A stretch of DNA of 13,567 nt, from the NCBI GenBank assembly GCA_041859095.1, contig JBHEKY010000031.1, forward strand, positions 1 to 13,567. Reading direction: 5' to 3'. Shown here piece by piece: positions 1 through 7,285 of this stretch. Source of the DNA: UBA1422 sp041859095 (lineage in GTDB: Bacteria; Bacillota; Clostridia; Peptostreptococcales; Anaerovoracaceae). The notes under the pieces were generated by a model that saw nothing but the letters and a program-made list of their open reading frames with translations, was not told where the DNA came from and made no database searches. A program made the position numbers and the translations under genes. Every line of letters begins with the position of its first letter. Positions within the stretch are counted from its first letter, which is position 1.

Positions 1-971
1 TAAAAAAAGGACATATTTTGGGTAAAGGCTACCTTCTCAAGCAAGAAGAATATATTTGTGTACTAGGGGGTTCCAATATTGATATCGTCGGGTTTCCCAA
101 CGGCAATCTCATCCTTCATGACTCCAACCCTGGGAAGGTGAAGATTTCCCTTGGCGGTGTCGGTCGAAACATTGCCGAAAACCTTGTGCATTTGGGAGTT
201 TCCACAAAGTTAATCAGTGCAATCGGCGACGATCTTTATGGCAAAAAAATATTGGAACACGCCAATACCATCGGTCTGGATATGAAAAGTGCCATGATTC
301 TTGGGCAGTGGCCGACCTCTACATACCTGGCAATTTTAGACGAAAAAGGTGAAATGAACACGGCAATTTCACAAATGGAAATCCTGGATGAAATATCTAT
401 CGATTTCATTCAGAGCAGACGGCAAATCATAGAAAACTCCAGAATTTGTATCATCGACACCAACTTACCGGAGAAAGTTATAAGCTATGTACTAGACAAT
501 TTTAAGAACACTGATTTTTTTCTAGACACGGTATCTTCAGCCAAAGCGCTAAAAATAAAAAATCATATTGGGGGTTTTCACACCATTAAACCAAACAAAC
601 TGGAAGCCGAGCTCCTATCGGGGTTGACCATCGACTGCGAAGATGATTTGCATAAGACATCTGAGTATTTCCTACAAAAAGGCGTGAAGCGCGTCTTCAT
701 AACATTGGGCGAAGATGGCGTATTTTATAATGATGGGCAAACCGCCAAGTTGATTGCCAGTCCCAAGGTGGAAGTCATCAACGCAACCGGTGCCGGGGAT
801 GCTTTCATTGCGGCTTTGGCTTACAGCCATTTCCATAATACGCCCACGGAAGACAGCATCCGATTTTCAATGGGAGCTGCGATTCTAGCCCTTAGCTATG
901 AGGAAACCATTAACCCTAATATTTCTAAAGAAAACATATACAAAAGAATGAAGGAGATTGGATTATGTTAG
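1..971 (+). CDS. psuK: Pseudouridine kinase, PfkB family (5'-partial, probable HTH-PfkB fusion)
   Basis: Ribokinase-like (PfkB) sugar kinase that by context phosphorylates pseudouridine to pseudouridine 5'-phosphate in the cytoplasm. Residue numbers count from the TTG at 18. The glycine-rich signature GGVGRNIAEN lies at 46-55, KPNKLE at 191-196, and NATGAGDAF at 255-263 carries the anion hole and the catalytic Asp261. TTG 18 follows AAAGG at a plausible distance, but the frame stays open to the window edge and reads KKGHIL just before GKGYLL. That resembles the wing of the N-terminal winged-helix domain found in many Firmicute PfkB kinases, so the gene probably starts upstream and the first 50 or so residues are missing here. 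It overlaps the next gene by 7 bases, and that neighbour (psuG) fixes the substrate assignment. Without it, other nucleoside or sugar kinase roles would be possible. Confidence 0.88.
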   Translation, partial: KKGHILGKGYLLKQEEYICVLGGSNIDIVGFPNGNLILHDSNPGKVKISLGGVGRNIAENLVHLGVSTKLISAIGDDLYGKKILEHANTIGLDMKSAMILGQWPTSTYLAILDEKGEMNTAISQMEILDEISIDFIQSRRQIIENSRICIIDTNLPEKVISYVLDNFKNTDFFLDTVSSAKALKIKNHIGGFHTIKPNKLEAELLSGLTIDCEDDLHKTSEYFLQKGVKRVFITLGEDGVFYNDGQTAKLIASPKVEVINATGAGDAFIAALAYSHFHNTPTEDSIRFSMGAAILALSYEETINPNISKENIYKRMKEIGLC

Positions 972-1879
972 ATCAATATCTGGATATCAACCCAGAAGTG
1001 AAACAAGCGCTGGATGCAAGAAAAGCGGTCGTCGCTCTGGAATCCACCATAATATCCCACGGGATGCCTTACCCCAGAAATGTTGAGACCGCACTAAATG
1101 TCGAGCAGATTGTTCGAGAGCACGGTGCAATGCCGGCAACGATTGCCATCATGAATGGCAAGCTAAAGGTCGGTTTGACGAGAGATGAAATTGAGCACTT
1201 GGGAAAAAGCCATGATGTTATAAAAACCAGCCGTAGGGACATCCCTTTTATCCTGGCCAAGGGTTTGGATGGTGCTACAACGGTTGCTTCCACCATGGTG
1301 ATAGCAAGTCTTGCCAATATACACATCTTCGCCACCGGTGGCATCGGAGGAGTGCATCGAGGAGCTACAGAAACTTTTGACATCTCAGCTGATCTGTTGG
1401 AATTGGCCCAAACAGATGTAGCCGTCGTCTGCGCTGGGGTGAAATCTATTCTGGACATTGGATTAACATTGGAATATTTAGAAACACAGGGTGTTCCCGT
1501 CATCGGATTCGGTACCAACGAGTTGCCGGCCTTTTATACTTCAAAAAGTGGATTTCCGGTGGATTTCCAAATGGACACACCAGAAGAAATCTCACGAGCA
1601 TTAAGGACAAAATGGGATTTGGGTTTGAAAGGTGGAGCTGTCATCGCCAACCCCATTCCCAAAGAATATGAAATGGATGCAGGTGAAATCAACAAGGTCA
1701 TCGCAGCTGCACTACATGAAGCGAAAGATAAGGGCATCAAGGGAAAAGAAACAACACCCTTCTTGCTTTCCAAGGTAACTGAGCTGACCAAGGGTTCCAG
1801 CCTAGACGCAAACATCCAGCTTGTTTATAACAATGCCAAGGTGGGGGCTCAAGTCGCCGTTGCTTATAGTAAGAAGTAG
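965..1879 (+). CDS. psuG: Pseudouridine-5'-phosphate glycosidase
   Basis: Splits pseudouridine 5'-phosphate into uracil and ribose 5-phosphate, the second step of pseudouridine breakdown, after the kinase encoded just upstream. The 304-residue length is normal. Family landmarks are ALESTIISHGMPYPRN at 24-39, IKTSRRD at 86-92, the glycine-rich ATGGIGGVHRGATET at 123-137 and CAGVKSILD at 156-164. By motif correspondence with E. coli PsuG, Glu26, Lys87, Asp143 and Lys160 match the active-site residues, Lys160 being the Schiff-base lysine. ATG 965 has AAGGAG 8 bases upstream, inside the end of psuK, and the 7-base overlap suggests translational coupling. The stop codon directly abuts the stop codon of the opposing gene. 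Confidence 0.96.
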   Translation: MLDQYLDINPEVKQALDARKAVVALESTIISHGMPYPRNVETALNVEQIVREHGAMPATIAIMNGKLKVGLTRDEIEHLGKSHDVIKTSRRDIPFILAKGLDGATTVASTMVIASLANIHIFATGGIGGVHRGATETFDISADLLELAQTDVAVVCAGVKSILDIGLTLEYLETQGVPVIGFGTNELPAFYTSKSGFPVDFQMDTPEEISRALRTKWDLGLKGGAVIANPIPKEYEMDAGEINKVIAAALHEAKDKGIKGKETTPFLLSKVTELTKGSSLDANIQLVYNNAKVGAQVAVAYSKK

Positions 1880-2365
1880 TTACTTTTTTGCCTTCACATA
1901 TTCGATGGCTTCTTTGCCGGTCATGTGGTCGATGTCGATGGCAAAAATAGTTGCCCGGGTGCATCCTTCAACTTCCTTGTGCTTTGCCTCATCCGGTTGA
2001 TCCCCGGAATATTTCTCCACAAGTGCTTTGTAGCCATCATACCATTCATCACCTTCAACAATTCTCGCCTTACCAAATGCGATTACACTCCGGAAGTACG
2101 TTGTATATTCAGCACTGACGACGGTGTCTTCATCAATGACAGCAAATGACACTTTCGCATTTTTGCTGATTGCATCGTTTTTGTGCCCGGCTTTTGCCGA
2201 ATGAAAATAGATTTTGTTGTTGTAATAAACATAGCTGACCGGAACAGCATAAGGATAATCCTCATCGCCCAGACACGCCAGCACGCCGTTTGTGCATCTA
2301 TCCATAACTGCGACGGTATCGCTATCAGATAATAGTTGCTTGAATCTTCTCATCTCTCTAAACAT
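1880..2365 (-). CDS. Nim-like pyridoxamine 5'-phosphate oxidase-family flavin-binding protein
   Basis: A small split-barrel protein of the pyridoxamine 5'-phosphate oxidase superfamily, closest in pattern to NimA/nitroimidazole-resistance proteins. Such proteins bind FMN or a related cofactor as dimers, and several are nitroreductases. Visible signs are the start MFREMRR, NGVLA followed by GDEDYPYAVPVSYVYY at 33-48, and FHSAKAGHKND at 54-64, with His61 in the position of the conserved His of Nim proteins. I chose ATG 2365 (161 residues) because the Nim family begins with this motif and GGAGGAAAGG precedes it. A second possible start at 2401 overlaps the stop of the upstream gene as ATGA and would add 12 residues. 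It is the last gene of a minus-strand operon. Substrate and actual drug resistance are unknown. Confidence 0.85.
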   Translation of the reverse strand: MFREMRRFKQLLSDSDTVAVMDRCTNGVLACLGDEDYPYAVPVSYVYYNNKIYFHSAKAGHKNDAISKNAKVSFAVIDEDTVVSAEYTTYFRSVIAFGKARIVEGDEWYDGYKALVEKYSGDQPDEAKHKEVEGCTRATIFAIDIDHMTGKEAIEYVKAKK

Positions 2366-2397
2366 CAGTGAATTCCTTTCCTCCAATAGCGGTTCGT

Positions 2398-2970
2398 TCA
2401 TGCTGCGTCGTCCTTTTGCAAGTATGGGTGTTGACCAAACAAGATGTTGTCTACTAATTCTGCATCCATCATCCAATCTTCGATTCTATCCTTGGGCACC
2501 ACAACCGGCATTCGGTCGTGCACATCTGCGATGGAACTATTCGCCTGGGTTGTCAGTATAACAAAACGACTTTCTCCTTCAAACTGATTATAAATACCTG
2601 CCATACAAAGCATCTGCGAGTCCGGCATGTTGAAAATGAATTTTTTCTTATTCGCATCCCATTCATAAAACCCAGTTGATGGAATGATGCATCTTCGTTC
2701 CCGTAGGGAGGACCCAAAGAGTTTCTTTTCCTGAACCGTCTCTGCTCTTGCGTTGATGATGACTCCTTTATTACGAAAATTTGGAAATCCCCAAACCATC
2801 AATTTGGGCATAATGATTTCATTTTGTGGAACATACACCGGAACCACATTGGTGGGGAAAATCTCCCCGGTCTTCATTTTGTCACGTTGAATATCGTCGC
2901 TGATTTGCTCGATAATATCATCGATTTCCTGGAGCTCCCGATCAGTAAAAAATGCATATCGCCCACACAT
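2398..2970 (-). CDS. SRAP-domain (HMCES/YedK-type) abasic-site processing protein
   Basis: SOS response-associated peptidase family. Family members use the N-terminal cysteine, exposed after Met removal, to form a thiazolidine crosslink with abasic sites in single-stranded DNA. All expected residues are present: Cys2 in MCGRY, Asn73 in NARAET (73-78), Glu103 in STGFYEW (98-104) and His151 in HDRMPVV (151-157). At 190 residues it is shorter than the roughly 220 of E. coli YedK but appears complete. ATG 2970 has AGGTG upstream. It starts 26 bases after the second ThrE gene and abuts the Nim-like gene, so it is probably co-transcribed with the exporter genes. No LexA-type box was recognised upstream. 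Confidence 0.94.
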   Translation of the reverse strand: MCGRYAFFTDRELQEIDDIIEQISDDIQRDKMKTGEIFPTNVVPVYVPQNEIIMPKLMVWGFPNFRNKGVIINARAETVQEKKLFGSSLRERRCIIPSTGFYEWDANKKKFIFNMPDSQMLCMAGIYNQFEGESRFVILTTQANSSIADVHDRMPVVVPKDRIEDWMMDAELVDNILFGQHPYLQKDDAA

Positions 2971-2996
2971 TATATCACCTATATCCTTTTACCTTA

Positions 2997-3455
2997 TCAT
3001 TCCTTCGTTTGTATCGAGTTGCTACTTTTTATCATATCAATGCCGGAAACGATAACCGACACGACTAAAATACCCATTGCGATTCCCAATCCTGTCAGCA
3101 TGGTTGCATTGGCGTTTTGCCAGGCAACTTCGTTTTCCCCTGTAACCAAACCGTACATGCCGTAATATAAAAACCCACCTGGTACCAATGGAATAATTGC
3201 AGGCAACAAAAATACCGAGGAAGGCGCTTTCATAATTCTGGCAAAGATTTCAGCATAAGCGGTCACTAACATAGCACAAAGCATATTATTAAGTAGGATA
3301 CTATCATTTTGGGAGGTCAATAATAGGTATATGCCACTGATTATTAGTCCACTAAAAGCGGCATAAAAAATCTGTGACTTCTTGGCATTGAAAAAGAATG
3401 CGAATCCTGCACTGCCTATTCCGGCGGCTAACATAGTAATCAATTGATCCGTCAT
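2997..3455 (-). CDS. Threonine/serine exporter family, ThrE_2 subunit (DUF3815, YjjB-like)
   Basis: A hydrophobic protein of about 152 residues with four to five predicted membrane segments. It matches the small half (YjjB/DUF3815) of ThrE-type amino-acid exporters. The stretch with PAIIPLVPGGFLYYGMYG (about residues 85-102) is typical. The partner half is encoded directly upstream, and in this family the two halves act together as one inner-membrane transporter. The upstream stop and this start share a base (TGATG). I prefer ATG 3455, since GGAGGT sits 5 bases before it; GTG 3458 is only 2 bases from that site. Threonine/serine is the family substrate; YjjP/YjjB homologues in E. coli export succinate, so the cargo is not certain. 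Confidence 0.88.
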   Translation of the reverse strand: MTDQLITMLAAGIGSAGFAFFFNAKKSQIFYAAFSGLIISGIYLLLTSQNDSILLNNMLCAMLVTAYAEIFARIMKAPSSVFLLPAIIPLVPGGFLYYGMYGLVTGENEVAWQNANATMLTGLGIAMGILVVSVIVSGIDMIKSSNSIQTKE

Positions 3456-4231
3456 CACGCACCTCCAATCATAAGAAGCGGTAAAGCAAAACCTGCGGCG
3501 ATAGCGACGGATATTAAAACGGCTTCACTAATCCTCAGAAAACCTGCCGCAATGTCTCCACCCAGCAAATCCCGGACCCCGTTTGTGAAGCTTACTCCAG
3601 GAATCATCAACATGACGTTGCCGATGATTACGGCATTTAAATCCAATGAACCTATCACGGCATTGATGCCAATGGCAACCATTCCTGCAATAAATGAGGC
3701 TGTAATGGTATATGCCAGCTGATTGATTCGCTCTTTTTTGATGTAGTGTTCAATCAAAAAAATCACACTGGCAACAATCAGCGAGGCGAATCCATCCACC
3801 CACTGTCCCCCAAAAAAAATAGTGAATGCTGTGGCAGCCAGCGCAAAACCTATATATTTTTTTAGAGGATTTATCCGACTTTGTTTGATTATTTGTGTGA
3901 TTCTGTCATGAACGACCTCCGGTTCAGGTGTCAATCGACAGATTTCTCTTGATAGCGCGTTGATTTCCTCAAGTTGTTTCAAGTTGTAGGAGTAGTAATG
4001 GATCCGCTTCGATTGGGTGTGCCGTGTAGTCCCATAGGACGCCGTAGCGACAATTTCGGAGGTCAGGGAAAATACGTCCGCATCGGTGCATCCATAGGCA
4101 AAGCATATTCGACTGATTGCATCTTCCACACGTCGGACTTCACCGCCGCACTGCAGAATGGCATTTCCCACTTCCATTGCAATGGCCAGAATCTTATTCA
4201 GATCATCTTCCTTCAGGGGTCTCTTCCCCAT
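3455..4231 (-). CDS. Threonine/serine exporter family, ThrE_1 subunit (DUF1212, YjjP-like)
   Basis: The large half of a split ThrE-type exporter. The first 120 or so residues form the soluble domain with CGGEVRRVEDAI at 28-39, the hallmark of the family. About five membrane segments follow (near 124-140, 147-161, 173-193, 198-212 and 231-256). PGVSFTNGVRDLLGGD at 211-226 is the conserved membrane-loop motif. I chose ATG 4231 over ATG 4237 because GGGAGGA at 4238-4244 is 7 bases from the former and adjacent to the latter. It is the first gene of the 1880-4231 operon and is coupled by a TGATG junction to its partner. A promoter with a perfect TATAAT lies about 37 bases upstream. Confidence 0.9.
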   Translation of the reverse strand: MGKRPLKEDDLNKILAIAMEVGNAILQCGGEVRRVEDAISRICFAYGCTDADVFSLTSEIVATASYGTTRHTQSKRIHYYSYNLKQLEEINALSREICRLTPEPEVVHDRITQIIKQSRINPLKKYIGFALAATAFTIFFGGQWVDGFASLIVASVIFLIEHYIKKERINQLAYTITASFIAGMVAIGINAVIGSLDLNAVIIGNVMLMIPGVSFTNGVRDLLGGDIAAGFLRISEAVLISVAIAAGFALPLLMIGGA

Positions 4232-4267
4232 GGTCATTCCTCCCGTTAGTTTGATTGATTACTTTTC

Positions 4268-4296
4268 ATTATATATTCTTTATATCAACCTTGCAA
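4268..4296 (-). promoter_or_regulatory. Predicted sigma-A promoter of the thrE-SRAP-nim operon
   Basis: On the minus strand, TTGCAA (4296-4291) is followed by a 17-base spacer and TATAAT (4273-4268). The -10 is perfect and the -35 matches 4 of 6. The start of the first gene lies 37 bases beyond the -10. The -35 overlaps one arm of the hairpin at 4292-4332. Confidence 0.7.
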
Positions 4297-4332
4297 TTAT
4301 ATGGGCAATGTAAATTCCCATGCGCAATTGCA
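4292..4332 (-). other. Interrupted inverted repeat between two minus-strand operons
   Basis: TGCAATT (4292-4298) pairs with AATTGCA (4326-4332), and ATGGG (4301-4305) pairs with CCCAT (4317-4321), around an 11-base loop and small internal gaps. It lies just after the last permease gene. There is no U-tract after it, so it is a poor factor-independent terminator. It may be an operator, because it overlaps the -35 of the thrE promoter, or an RNA 3'-end structure. Confidence 0.5.
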
Positions 4333-4342
4333 GGTTTCTCTA

Positions 4343-4873
4343 TTATTGGTTCAGCTTGTAGATTTCAGCTTTATGCTCACGAGTCAATAATTTGTCCGAA
4401 AGTGTCGCTATCATAAGAATACCAATGATACTGAGGGAAAGTCTCAACAACGTAAATGAAAGGCCCAAATTTGCCGCCTCAAAGGTTAGCATTGGAATTT
4501 TTGTTGTAGACCAGGCACCGATAAAAACAAACACATTAAACAGGCTGCTTCCTTTTTTTAGCATGATACCTGCTACCGGGAATGCCGCATAAAGAGGACC
4601 TGCAGCGGCAGACCCAATCAGGAAGGCAATCAGCACTCCTTTCAGTCCAGAGCCCTTCCCTGTGAATTTAATCATGGTCGCCCGATCAACCCAAACATCC
4701 AATAGCCCCAGCAATACGAATATGGGAGGAATCACAGACATCATTTCCCAAAGATTATGCTTCGTAATGTTCAGGGAATCCGTTCCCACATCCGGCATGA
4801 TTAATCCAATGATAATGTTTGCCAGCAATAATAGCAGAAATACTTTGTAGCGGATCAGAAATGCTTTCATCAT
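4343..4873 (-). CDS. Half-size permease, second subunit (ArsP/DUF318-like)
   Basis: A membrane protein of 176 residues with about four to five hydrophobic segments (near 8-28, 44-60, 76-100, 110-130 and 140-160). It resembles one half of the predicted permease family ArsP_1/DUF318 (PF03773), some members of which export organoarsenicals. Residues 86-108 follow the pattern IGSx4Px3AFPxAx3Lx2G, and the protein encoded upstream has exactly the same pattern, so the two look like paralogous halves of one transporter. Its ATG overlaps the upstream stop (ATGA). It is the last gene of the operon. The family call rests on pattern memory; the cargo is unknown. Confidence 0.72.
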   Translation of the reverse strand: MMKAFLIRYKVFLLLLLANIIIGLIMPDVGTDSLNITKHNLWEMMSVIPPIFVLLGLLDVWVDRATMIKFTGKGSGLKGVLIAFLIGSAAAGPLYAAFPVAGIMLKKGSSLFNVFVFIGAWSTTKIPMLTFEAANLGLSFTLLRLSLSIIGILMIATLSDKLLTREHKAEIYKLNQ

Positions 4874-5346
4874 AATACCACCCCAATCACGATAGCGGCA
4901 ATCAGGGAAAACACAAAGGCTGCAGCGTTTCGTATGATTGCTGCGGGTTTCCCCATGGTTTTTATCTCAAGGGGAAGGGTAATAATGCCAACCATCATCA
5001 GGGTAGATACGAAAGCTGCAATCTGCATAAATCCGGCGCCATTGTTCAATAGGGCAGCAGCCAGCGGGAATGCAACAAATCCGGGAATCAAAGTGACAGA
5101 TCCGATCAAAGCGGCTGCAAATAATCCCCATATCCCAGACTCGGTTCCTATCAAAGCAGAAATCGTTTCCGGCGTCAGGATTGCCAACGCAAGCCCAATA
5201 ATAATGAGAATGGAAAGCAATTGAGGAAGAATATTCTCAAAGGCTTTCCATGCTTTTTTTAGGGCTGTTTTGGTTTTGGCCCTGTCTTTATAATATGAAA
5301 GGGCGAGCCCTGCACCTGCAAGACTATATAGAATATAGGTGAACAT
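4870..5346 (-). CDS. Half-size permease, first subunit (ArsP/DUF318-like)
   Basis: About 158 residues with four to five membrane segments. The repeat IGSx4Px3AFPxAx3Lx2G falls at 81-103, and a basic stretch (YYKDRAKTKTALKKAWK) lies at 18-34. It is homologous by pattern to the protein encoded next, and the two genes overlap by 4 bases, which favours a heterodimer that rebuilds a full-length permease. The frame is open back to 5445, but I chose ATG 5346: it has AGGAG just upstream and removes an otherwise required 49-base overlap with the ZIP gene. The residues before it are not hydrophobic and look like translated upstream sequence. It follows the ZIP transporter gene by 50 bases. Confidence 0.74.
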   Translation of the reverse strand: MFTYILYSLAGAGLALSYYKDRAKTKTALKKAWKAFENILPQLLSILIIIGLALAILTPETISALIGTESGIWGLFAAALIGSVTLIPGFVAFPLAAALLNNGAGFMQIAAFVSTLMMVGIITLPLEIKTMGKPAAIIRNAAAFVFSLIAAIVIGVVL

Positions 5347-5396
5347 AAATCTCCTAACTATTTGAGCCGTAACTGATTTTAATGAATCAGGATTGT

Positions 5397-6125
5397 TTAT
5401 GAGGATCCGCTCAGCATTGTGAAAATCGCCAGACCAACCCCACATAAAAATGCAATGTAAGAATGTTTCCTTTCATGCTCTCCTGCTTCGGGTAGCAAAT
5501 GGGCAGCCGATAAATAAATCAACACGCCACCAACCGCACCTAAGGCACCACCCAACAACGTATCATTAACACCATGGATGACTGGGTACGCGATGAGTGC
5601 GCCAACCGGCGTTGTAAGTGCAGCTGTCAAAAAAGCATAAAGGATGGCCTTTTTCCCTGCCATGCCACTTTTAGAAAGAACCGTAAAGGTAATGATTCCT
5701 TCTGCAAATTCATGAACGACTAGCCCCGTTCCAGCCAGCATACCAACAATCGTACTTACACTAAAGGTCACAGTGTATACGATTCCATCAATAAATGAGT
5801 GGATGCCAATTCCAACCAGAGCGGTTATTCCAAAGGCCAGTTCCTTTTGGTTGGTGGTAAACTTGATTATTTTGTTGACAAAATACATGAACAGAAAACC
5901 ACCAAGGGCGGCAATCCCTGCATTTGGATTCTTATTCAAGGCTTCAGGCAATGCCATGATCAAAGGTGATGCGATTAATACACCGGCTGCAAAGCAGATG
6001 ACATATTCTTTAGATTTGTCAGCCAACTCTTTGTTCTTATACACCACCCAGATTCCAAAGCTATTGACAACCATTGCCCCAAAAGCAAACACCATAATCC
6101 ATCCAAAGGTTCCCCATTGTTCCAT
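5397..6125 (-). CDS. ZIP-family divalent metal transporter
   Basis: A 242-residue inner-membrane protein with about eight hydrophobic segments. Two ZIP metal-site motifs are present: HSFIDG at 109-114 in the fourth segment (His109, Asp113) and HEFAEG at 138-143 in the fifth (His138, Glu139, Glu142). ZIP proteins bring Zn, Fe, Mn or similar ions into the cytoplasm. The usual histidine-rich loop between segments three and four is absent; the loop is short and basic (near 85-95). ATG 6125 has AGGAG 9 bases upstream, and the gene starts 4 bases after the upstream stop. Placement in an operon of cysteine-rich proteins and a permease suggests coordinated control of one metal. Confidence 0.93.
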   Translation of the reverse strand: MEQWGTFGWIMVFAFGAMVVNSFGIWVVYKNKELADKSKEYVICFAAGVLIASPLIMALPEALNKNPNAGIAALGGFLFMYFVNKIIKFTTNQKELAFGITALVGIGIHSFIDGIVYTVTFSVSTIVGMLAGTGLVVHEFAEGIITFTVLSKSGMAGKKAILYAFLTAALTTPVGALIAYPVIHGVNDTLLGGALGAVGGVLIYLSAAHLLPEAGEHERKHSYIAFLCGVGLAIFTMLSGSS

Positions 6126-6129
6126 GTGC

Positions 6130-6612
6130 TTATTCTCCTGTCTTTTTGGCTTCCTCTGGAATGTACAAATTCTTTTCCAGAAGGAATTCCATCATTAACT
6201 TCGAAGTATTACCGGTAATTTTCAAACAGTTGACCAAATGTTCTTTTGTTTCGAAGGGATATGGATTCAGCGCCCTGCAGCATGTCACCCCATATTTCTC
6301 GGTAAACCGGTCTGTGAATTCTTTTGCCAGTTCATAGGCTTCATCCCTAGACAATTGGTTTGTCGTCCGACCTTTAATCATATTTAGTGCAGCAATAGAA
6401 CCTGTCAACGCACCGCACATGCATCCCGACTCCCCAACGCCACTGCCATAACCGGTAAATAACCTTACCAAAGAAGGATCGATCTCCGGTGCCAACAAAG
6501 GTTGGTACGTCAAAAATAGTGCTTCTGCGCAGTTATAGCCTTCTTTGAAATAATTCCCGGCGCTGTTACGCGCCTCTACCGGCAGTTGCTCTCTTGCAAT
6601 CGCATCATTCAT
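6130..6612 (-). CDS. C_GCAxxG_C_C family cysteine protein (copy 2)
   Basis: A member of the C_GCAxxG_C_C family (TIGR01909), anaerobe-associated proteins of unknown function with ordered cysteines thought to bind a metal or act in redox. Visible cysteines are Cys28 in GYNCAEA, Cys64 and Cys66 in CMCGALTG (64-71), the pair Cys111-Cys112, and Cys129. The extra cysteine two before the CGALTG motif and the CC pair distinguish it from the paralogue at 7282-7749. At 160 residues it is a normal length. ATG 6612 overlaps the stop of the DUF1847 gene by 8 bases and has AAGGAG 9 bases upstream, so translational coupling is likely. Similar proteins are sometimes labelled split-Soret cytochrome-like, but no CxxCH haem motif is present. 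Confidence 0.85.
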   Translation of the reverse strand: MNDAIAREQLPVEARNSAGNYFKEGYNCAEALFLTYQPLLAPEIDPSLVRLFTGYGSGVGESGCMCGALTGSIAALNMIKGRTTNQLSRDEAYELAKEFTDRFTEKYGVTCCRALNPYPFETKEHLVNCLKITGNTSKLMMEFLLEKNLYIPEEAKKTGE

Positions 6613-7285
6613 TGTCGTTTACTCCTTGCTTTACTTTATTCAATCTCTTGTAATAAGTCTTTGCTGTGTATATCGCGCCAAGTGGGTTGTGTGCCAAAAC
6701 CCTGTCTTTCACTGCAAATACAGTACAAAAGGCGTTGCTGCTTTTAAAGAACATGGAATCATGCCCAACACAAAGGCCTAGTACAATATTAAACTCCGTT
6801 TTTTGTGCATTGCAGATTTCTGCCTGTGCAATCGGGTTGCAGATCACTTCATATTCGCCCGGATTGATTTTATCTTTTTGCTCAAGTCCAAAGTCTTCCT
6901 TGCAGGTACCACCAACCTTGCATATGACTGAGACAACATCAAGTCCATTGGCTTCTAATATGTCATTTACAATGGCCGCTTCTTTTTGTAAACCCAAACA
7001 AAAGGCCAACCCTATTTTGTTATAACCCATTCGGAGACAAAATTCAATGGTTTCCTCTAGCCGAGTTTTGATTGGGAAGGCTTCCCCATCTGCATCGTGG
7101 CCATATCCGGCCGCTTCTTGCTGTGCTGCGGACTTACTGAACTTCGTATAAGTTTCTTCCCTATATCGGCCGAGGGCTTTTTCAACTTCTTTGGTATTGC
7201 ACAAGGTTGGACAATCTGCTAAACCTTGGCCGTTTTCATGTCTGCACATTTTTTTTTGGAAATTGCACTTTGCACAACTACTCAT
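6605..7285 (-). CDS. DUF1847 family cysteine-rich protein
   Basis: A 226-residue cytoplasmic protein of the DUF1847 family (PF08901), predicted to bind metal but with no known reaction. An N-terminal cysteine cluster (Cys4, Cys7, Cys14, Cys25, Cys29) is followed by a core with AFCLGLQKEA at 95-104, ICKVGG at 121-126, CNPIAQA at 149-155, GLCVGHD at 170-176 and VKDRV at 192-196. Cys96, Cys122, Cys149 and Cys172 have counterparts in the rhodanese-fused paralogue at 9963-10859; Cys128, Cys158 and Cys187 do not. Its ATG overlaps the upstream stop by 4 bases and the next gene by 8. It sits between two C_GCAxxG_C_C genes, which suggests the three proteins work together. Confidence 0.87.
   Translation of the reverse strand: MSSCAKCNFQKKMCRHENGQGLADCPTLCNTKEVEKALGRYREETYTKFSKSAAQQEAAGYGHDADGEAFPIKTRLEETIEFCLRMGYNKIGLAFCLGLQKEAAIVNDILEANGLDVVSVICKVGGTCKEDFGLEQKDKINPGEYEVICNPIAQAEICNAQKTEFNIVLGLCVGHDSMFFKSSNAFCTVFAVKDRVLAHNPLGAIYTAKTYYKRLNKVKQGVNDNE

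Noticed and set aside
1069..1518. Long open frame of 149 codons opposite psuG, and many similar antisense frames across the window
   Set aside because: They are antisense to confidently identified genes, lack ribosome binding sites and show no family motifs.
5347..5445. N-terminal extension of the first half permease back to 5445
   Set aside because: It overlaps the ZIP gene by 49 bases, has no good ribosome binding site, and lacks family character; ATG 5346 has AGGAG directly upstream.
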